Positions 62,279-64,000 of a DNA stretch of 64,000 nucleotides are shown one piece after another (the stretch's first letter is position 1; each line of letters begins with the position of its first letter). The DNA is taken from contig OY282374.1 of assembly GCA_958295815.1 (NCBI GenBank), positions 640,856 through 704,855 on the forward strand. Direction: 5' to 3'. The translations under genes and the position numbers were made by a program. The DNA comes from Candidatus Poribacteria bacterium. GTDB taxonomy: Bacteria > Poribacteria > WGA-4E > WGA-3G. Under the pieces are notes generated by a model. It worked only from the letters and a program-made list of their open reading frames with translations, did no database searches and was not told where the DNA came from.

Positions 62279-62421
62279 TTTGCCTATGTTGCGTTAAATC
62301 ACCTCTTCGAAAGTCATTATTTGAGGAATACATGCAATTTTTGCATATTTACAATAGAAGAGCGGTAAGGAAAGTTAGTATTCAACCAATAGTGGCTACA
62401 TTAATACCTGTCTTGCTGAAT

Positions 62422-62440
62422 CAGTGTATACCTACATTGA
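62422..62440 (+). promoter_or_regulatory. Candidate activator-binding box upstream of the LRR promoter
   Basis: CAGTGTATACCTACATTGA matches CAGTGTTTACCTATATTGA at 63244-63262 in 17 of 19 positions. Both boxes begin exactly 82 bases ahead of the GG of their sigma-54 promoter, a suitable distance for an enhancer site. Confidence 0.5.
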
Positions 62441-62502
62441 ATGTATCTTGGTAGTTGAGATTTCGACAATTTTAGTTCGAATCAGGGAATTTATGAGGAA
62501 AT

Positions 62503-62517
62503 TGGCATAAAACTTGC
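62503..62517 (+). promoter_or_regulatory. Sigma-54 promoter upstream of the LRR remnant
   Basis: TGGCATAAAACTTGC has GG (62504-62505) and GC (62516-62517) separated by ten bases. It lies about 52 bases ahead of the ATG at 62569. Confidence 0.65.
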
Positions 62518-62568
62518 CTGATAACGCATATAAAACAGAAATTATTATTATTATATAAGTGAATCACT

Positions 62569-62844
62569 ATGATTATAAAGACTGCGAATTCTAATTTTTT
62601 AACGCAGCACTTGACTGCAGACGAATTTTAGCGATGCCGCGAAGTTTCTACTGTGCTTGCAGACACTGATGAAAACTTCTCACAGGAACAAGTGGCAACA
62701 CTCACCAAACTAAAGGCGGACAAAGCGCGGATACGCAACATCACCGGTTTAGAACATGCGACAAACCTTGAGAAGTTAGATCTCCGAAGAAATCAGATAG
62801 TCGATATCACAGCGTTTGCTGGTCTGACTGGGTTAACGCATTAA
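62569..62844 (+). pseudogene. Leucine-rich-repeat protein gene, broken
   Basis: Read in one frame from ATG 62569, the sequence is 20 codons (MIIKTANSNFLTQHLTADEF), a TAG stop at 62629-62631, then 'RCREVSTVLADTDENFSQE' followed by 'LTKLKADKARIRNITGLEHA' and 'TNLEKLDLRRNQIVDITAFA', a typical LRR start (ladder x-L-x-x-L-x-L-x-x-N-x-I). The frame ends at 62844 where a family-A repeat begins; the rest of the LRR array is missing. A GTG at 62653 could start a 63-aa peptide, but it has no ribosome site. Driven, if at all, by the sigma-54 promoter upstream. Confidence 0.8.
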
Positions 62845-62964
62845 AGTAGTATACATACTCCTATGCAAAGTAGTAGGCATACTCCGTATGCCGTTCTTAA
62901 AAGTAGTATACACATCCAGTATGCCGTTCTTAAAAGTAGTAGGCATACTCCGTATGCCGTAACA
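62843..62964. repeat. Dispersed hairpin repeat family A, four units
   Basis: Four units starting AAGTAGTA; the second and fourth have the hairpin GGCATACTCCGTATGCC, the others are degenerate (ATACATACTCCTATGC, ATACACATCCAGTATGCC). It supplies the stop codon that ends the LRR frame. Confidence 0.85.
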
Positions 62965-63243
62965 TCCGAATAAATACAATCCTTCCCTATCCAAGCGACC
63001 TCCACTCGCGACACCTATCTCACCCACGATCCTTTTAACGATACCTCTACACCTCACTGTTCTTACATTCTATTCTGCTTACACCAATTTTTGCAGCACC
63101 TGCTACTACCTATGACAAATACCTCCAATTTATGCAAAGCATCATGCAGTTTATGCATAGTAGCGATGAAAATAGTATTCCATTTCTTCAGGAACAGTAG
63201 CTTATTGAGAAAAAATTGAGGGATAACCTTAATTTGATAAACC
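62965..63243. other. Non-coding stretch, partly a diverged copy of 62335-62520
   Basis: No convincing gene. From about 63135 the sequence resembles the region ahead of the LRR promoter (GCAGTTTATGCAT versus GCAATTTTTGCAT), and the similarity continues through the second box and promoter, so a segment of about 300 bases seems to have been duplicated. Confidence 0.55.
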
Positions 63244-63262
63244 CAGTGTTTACCTATATTGA
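63244..63262 (+). promoter_or_regulatory. Candidate activator-binding box upstream of the cohesin-like gene
   Basis: CAGTGTTTACCTATATTGA, the partner of the box at 62422-62440, with identical 82-base spacing to the -24 GG. Confidence 0.5.
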
Positions 63263-63323
63263 GACAGACCTTGATGACTTAGGATACCGCCAATCTTCAT
63301 GAAACTTGGGTTTCTGAAGAAAG

Positions 63324-63340
63324 TTGGCACGAAACTTGCA
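63324..63340 (+). promoter_or_regulatory. Sigma-54 promoter upstream of the cohesin-like gene
   Basis: TTGGCACGAAACTTGCA: GG (63326-63327), ten bases, GC (63338-63339). Full agreement with the consensus TGGCACG-N4-TTGCA. About 195 bases before the ATG at 63535. Confidence 0.78.
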
Positions 63341-63395
63341 TAATGGTGAAGCATATAATAAAAAAATATAATAAAAATTTTTATATGAGTCTATA

Positions 63396-63440
63396 TGACT
63401 ATTAACGCTGCGAATTCTAATTTTTCAACGCAGCATTTGA
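63396..63440 (+). pseudogene. Short duplicated 5' fragment of the LRR gene type
   Basis: ATG at 63396 followed by codons TINAANS that align with the start of the LRR remnant, but a one-base deletion changes the frame and it stops at TGA 63438-63440 after 14 codons. A hairpin is kept: GCTGCG (63408-63413) with CGCAGC (63429-63434); the LRR copy has CTGCG (62582-62586) with CGCAG (62603-62607). It may be a relic or a structured leader. Confidence 0.55.
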
Positions 63441-63534
63441 CTGCAGACGTAGTTTTAGCAAGCTGAGCAAGTTTCTCAGGTAAATTCCTGCAAGAAACTG
63501 ATTTGTGTAACGTACCTTAGGAGGTAATGAAAAT

Positions 63535-64000
63535 ATGAACACAGCGAACAGATGTTGTATATGTAGTGAATCTCAATTTTCATTGAGAAGGGTTTCTAAC
63601 TATTGTTCTTTATTGTTTTTACTGTTTGTCTTTATGGCGAACAGTTGGTTTATTCAGAATGCCACTGCTCAGGATCCAAGTGGAACCTTAGTTCTCGTTG
63701 GACCTGAAAAAGATCCCTTCCCGGGGGAAGAGTTTGATGTAAGTGTCAATATCGAAGCACCTATGAATGTTTCTGTATTCACTATATTCGTTGAATACCC
63801 TGATGTCTTTGATTATAAGGAATTTGCGCCTGCGGAAGATCAGTTTAATGCGAGTAATCTGACCCTTGGGCAAGACGAGGTTTTAGGAGGAGGCAGAATT
63901 AAGAAAGAGTTTCGTTTGAATATCAATTACGAGGGGGACATGCCGGTTTTTTTTTCCGAAGGAACGCTGTTCACGATTACATTTCAGACATCGCAGGTAG
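63535..64000 (+). CDS. Secreted protein with cohesin-like domain, 3'-truncated by the window edge
   Basis: The frame is open from ATG 63535 to the window end (155 codons). Strong ribosome site TAGGAGGT ten bases upstream. A long N-terminal region with several Cys leads to a hydrophobic segment (LLFLLFVFMANSWFI) and a signal cleavage after TAQ near residue 46. The mature part begins 'GTLVLVGPEKDPFPGEEFDVSVNIE' region and 'VSVFTIFVEYPDVFDYKEF' near 80, the beta-sandwich pattern of cohesin domains, which usually start surface proteins in this group. Probably an exported adhesion or scaffold protein, under a sigma-54 promoter. Confidence 0.75.
   Translation, partial: MNTANRCCICSESQFSLRRVSNYCSLLFLLFVFMANSWFIQNATAQDPSGTLVLVGPEKDPFPGEEFDVSVNIEAPMNVSVFTIFVEYPDVFDYKEFAPAEDQFNASNLTLGQDEVLGGGRIKKEFRLNINYEGDMPVFFSEGTLFTITFQTSQV

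Noticed and set aside
62072..62333. Frames with VVGTLRVP and similar peptides
   Set aside because: They are translations of the family-A hairpin repeats, on both strands, without start signals.
62471..62490. TAGTTCGAATCAGGG as a tRNA T-arm
   Set aside because: No acceptor stem or other arms can be drawn around it.

Overview
The window looks like a chromosomal segment of an uncultured, polysaccharide-oriented Gram-negative-type bacterium. The gene content resembles Candidatus Poribacteria and related sponge/marine lineages: many secreted LamG-type proteins, phytanoyl-CoA-dioxygenase-like enzymes, Gfo/Idh/MocA oxidoreductases, xylose-isomerase-like TIM barrels, a large multipass membrane protein of the DUF6784/6785 type, and a leucine-rich-repeat remnant with the typical N-terminal layout of that group. 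There is no rRNA or marker gene, so the lineage is an inference. Lipoprotein signals, an outer-membrane-barrel-like protein and a GspC/PilP-like protein support a diderm envelope. No tRNA, rRNA or CRISPR array was seen.

Layout. 1-4.7 kb: 3'-truncated glycosyltransferase, beta-helix lipoprotein, Cu/Zn-SOD-like lipoprotein, acetoacetate-decarboxylase-like enzyme, SDR. 4.7-16 kb: a minus-strand block with a multipass membrane protein, a DNA methyltransferase-HNH fusion, an SDR without the usual catalytic Tyr/Lys, a PhyH oxygenase, a 55-aa membrane protein, and seven secreted proteins that all end in the same short motif (L-x-V-x-P/A-x-x-K-L/I-x-x-x-W-G-x-L/I-K). An eighth, slightly degenerate member lies at 44.7-45.5 kb. 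16-24.7 kb: four near-identical Gfo/Idh/MocA paralogues interrupted by an Rpn-type nuclease gene, a fifth distant one, a HAD phosphatase and a lone ABC substrate-binding lipoprotein. 25-26.3 kb: an IS605-type element with only tnpB and a guide-RNA-like right end. 26.3-35 kb: LLM flavin oxidoreductase, neutral-ceramidase-like protein, three TIM-barrel isomerase-like proteins, an alpha/alpha-barrel-like protein, a serpin C-terminal remnant and a TPP decarboxylase. 35.2-37.9 kb: an A+T-rich ParB-like/nuclease/nuclease cassette, a candidate defence locus. 38-45.5 kb: mannonate-dehydratase-like enzyme, dtd, envelope proteins, a small transposon-like insertion with a 9-bp target duplication, PhyH. 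45.9-57.4 kb: glycogen metabolism (glgC, glgP with a winged-helix gene, glgA-like, glgB) with hisB inside it, another PhyH, and a DUF3800 gene followed by a structured-RNA candidate. 57.4-64 kb: a ZU5/FlgD-like secreted protein, two sensorless sigma-54 activator paralogues, three sigma-54 promoters with exact GG-N10-GC spacing, a broken LRR gene and a 3'-truncated cohesin-like secreted protein.

How it fits together. The window mixes cell-surface carbohydrate-binding proteins, small-molecule/sugar oxidation and isomerisation, and glycogen storage. The two observations I consider strongest as undescribed biology are the shared C-terminal W-G motif on secreted proteins of different fold (a possible sorting or attachment tag), and the compact sigma-54 circuit at the right end, where one sensorless activator has its own sigma-54 promoter and two further promoters precede surface-protein genes with a conserved upstream box at identical spacing. 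Dispersed hairpin repeats with compensatory base changes punctuate the intergenic regions.
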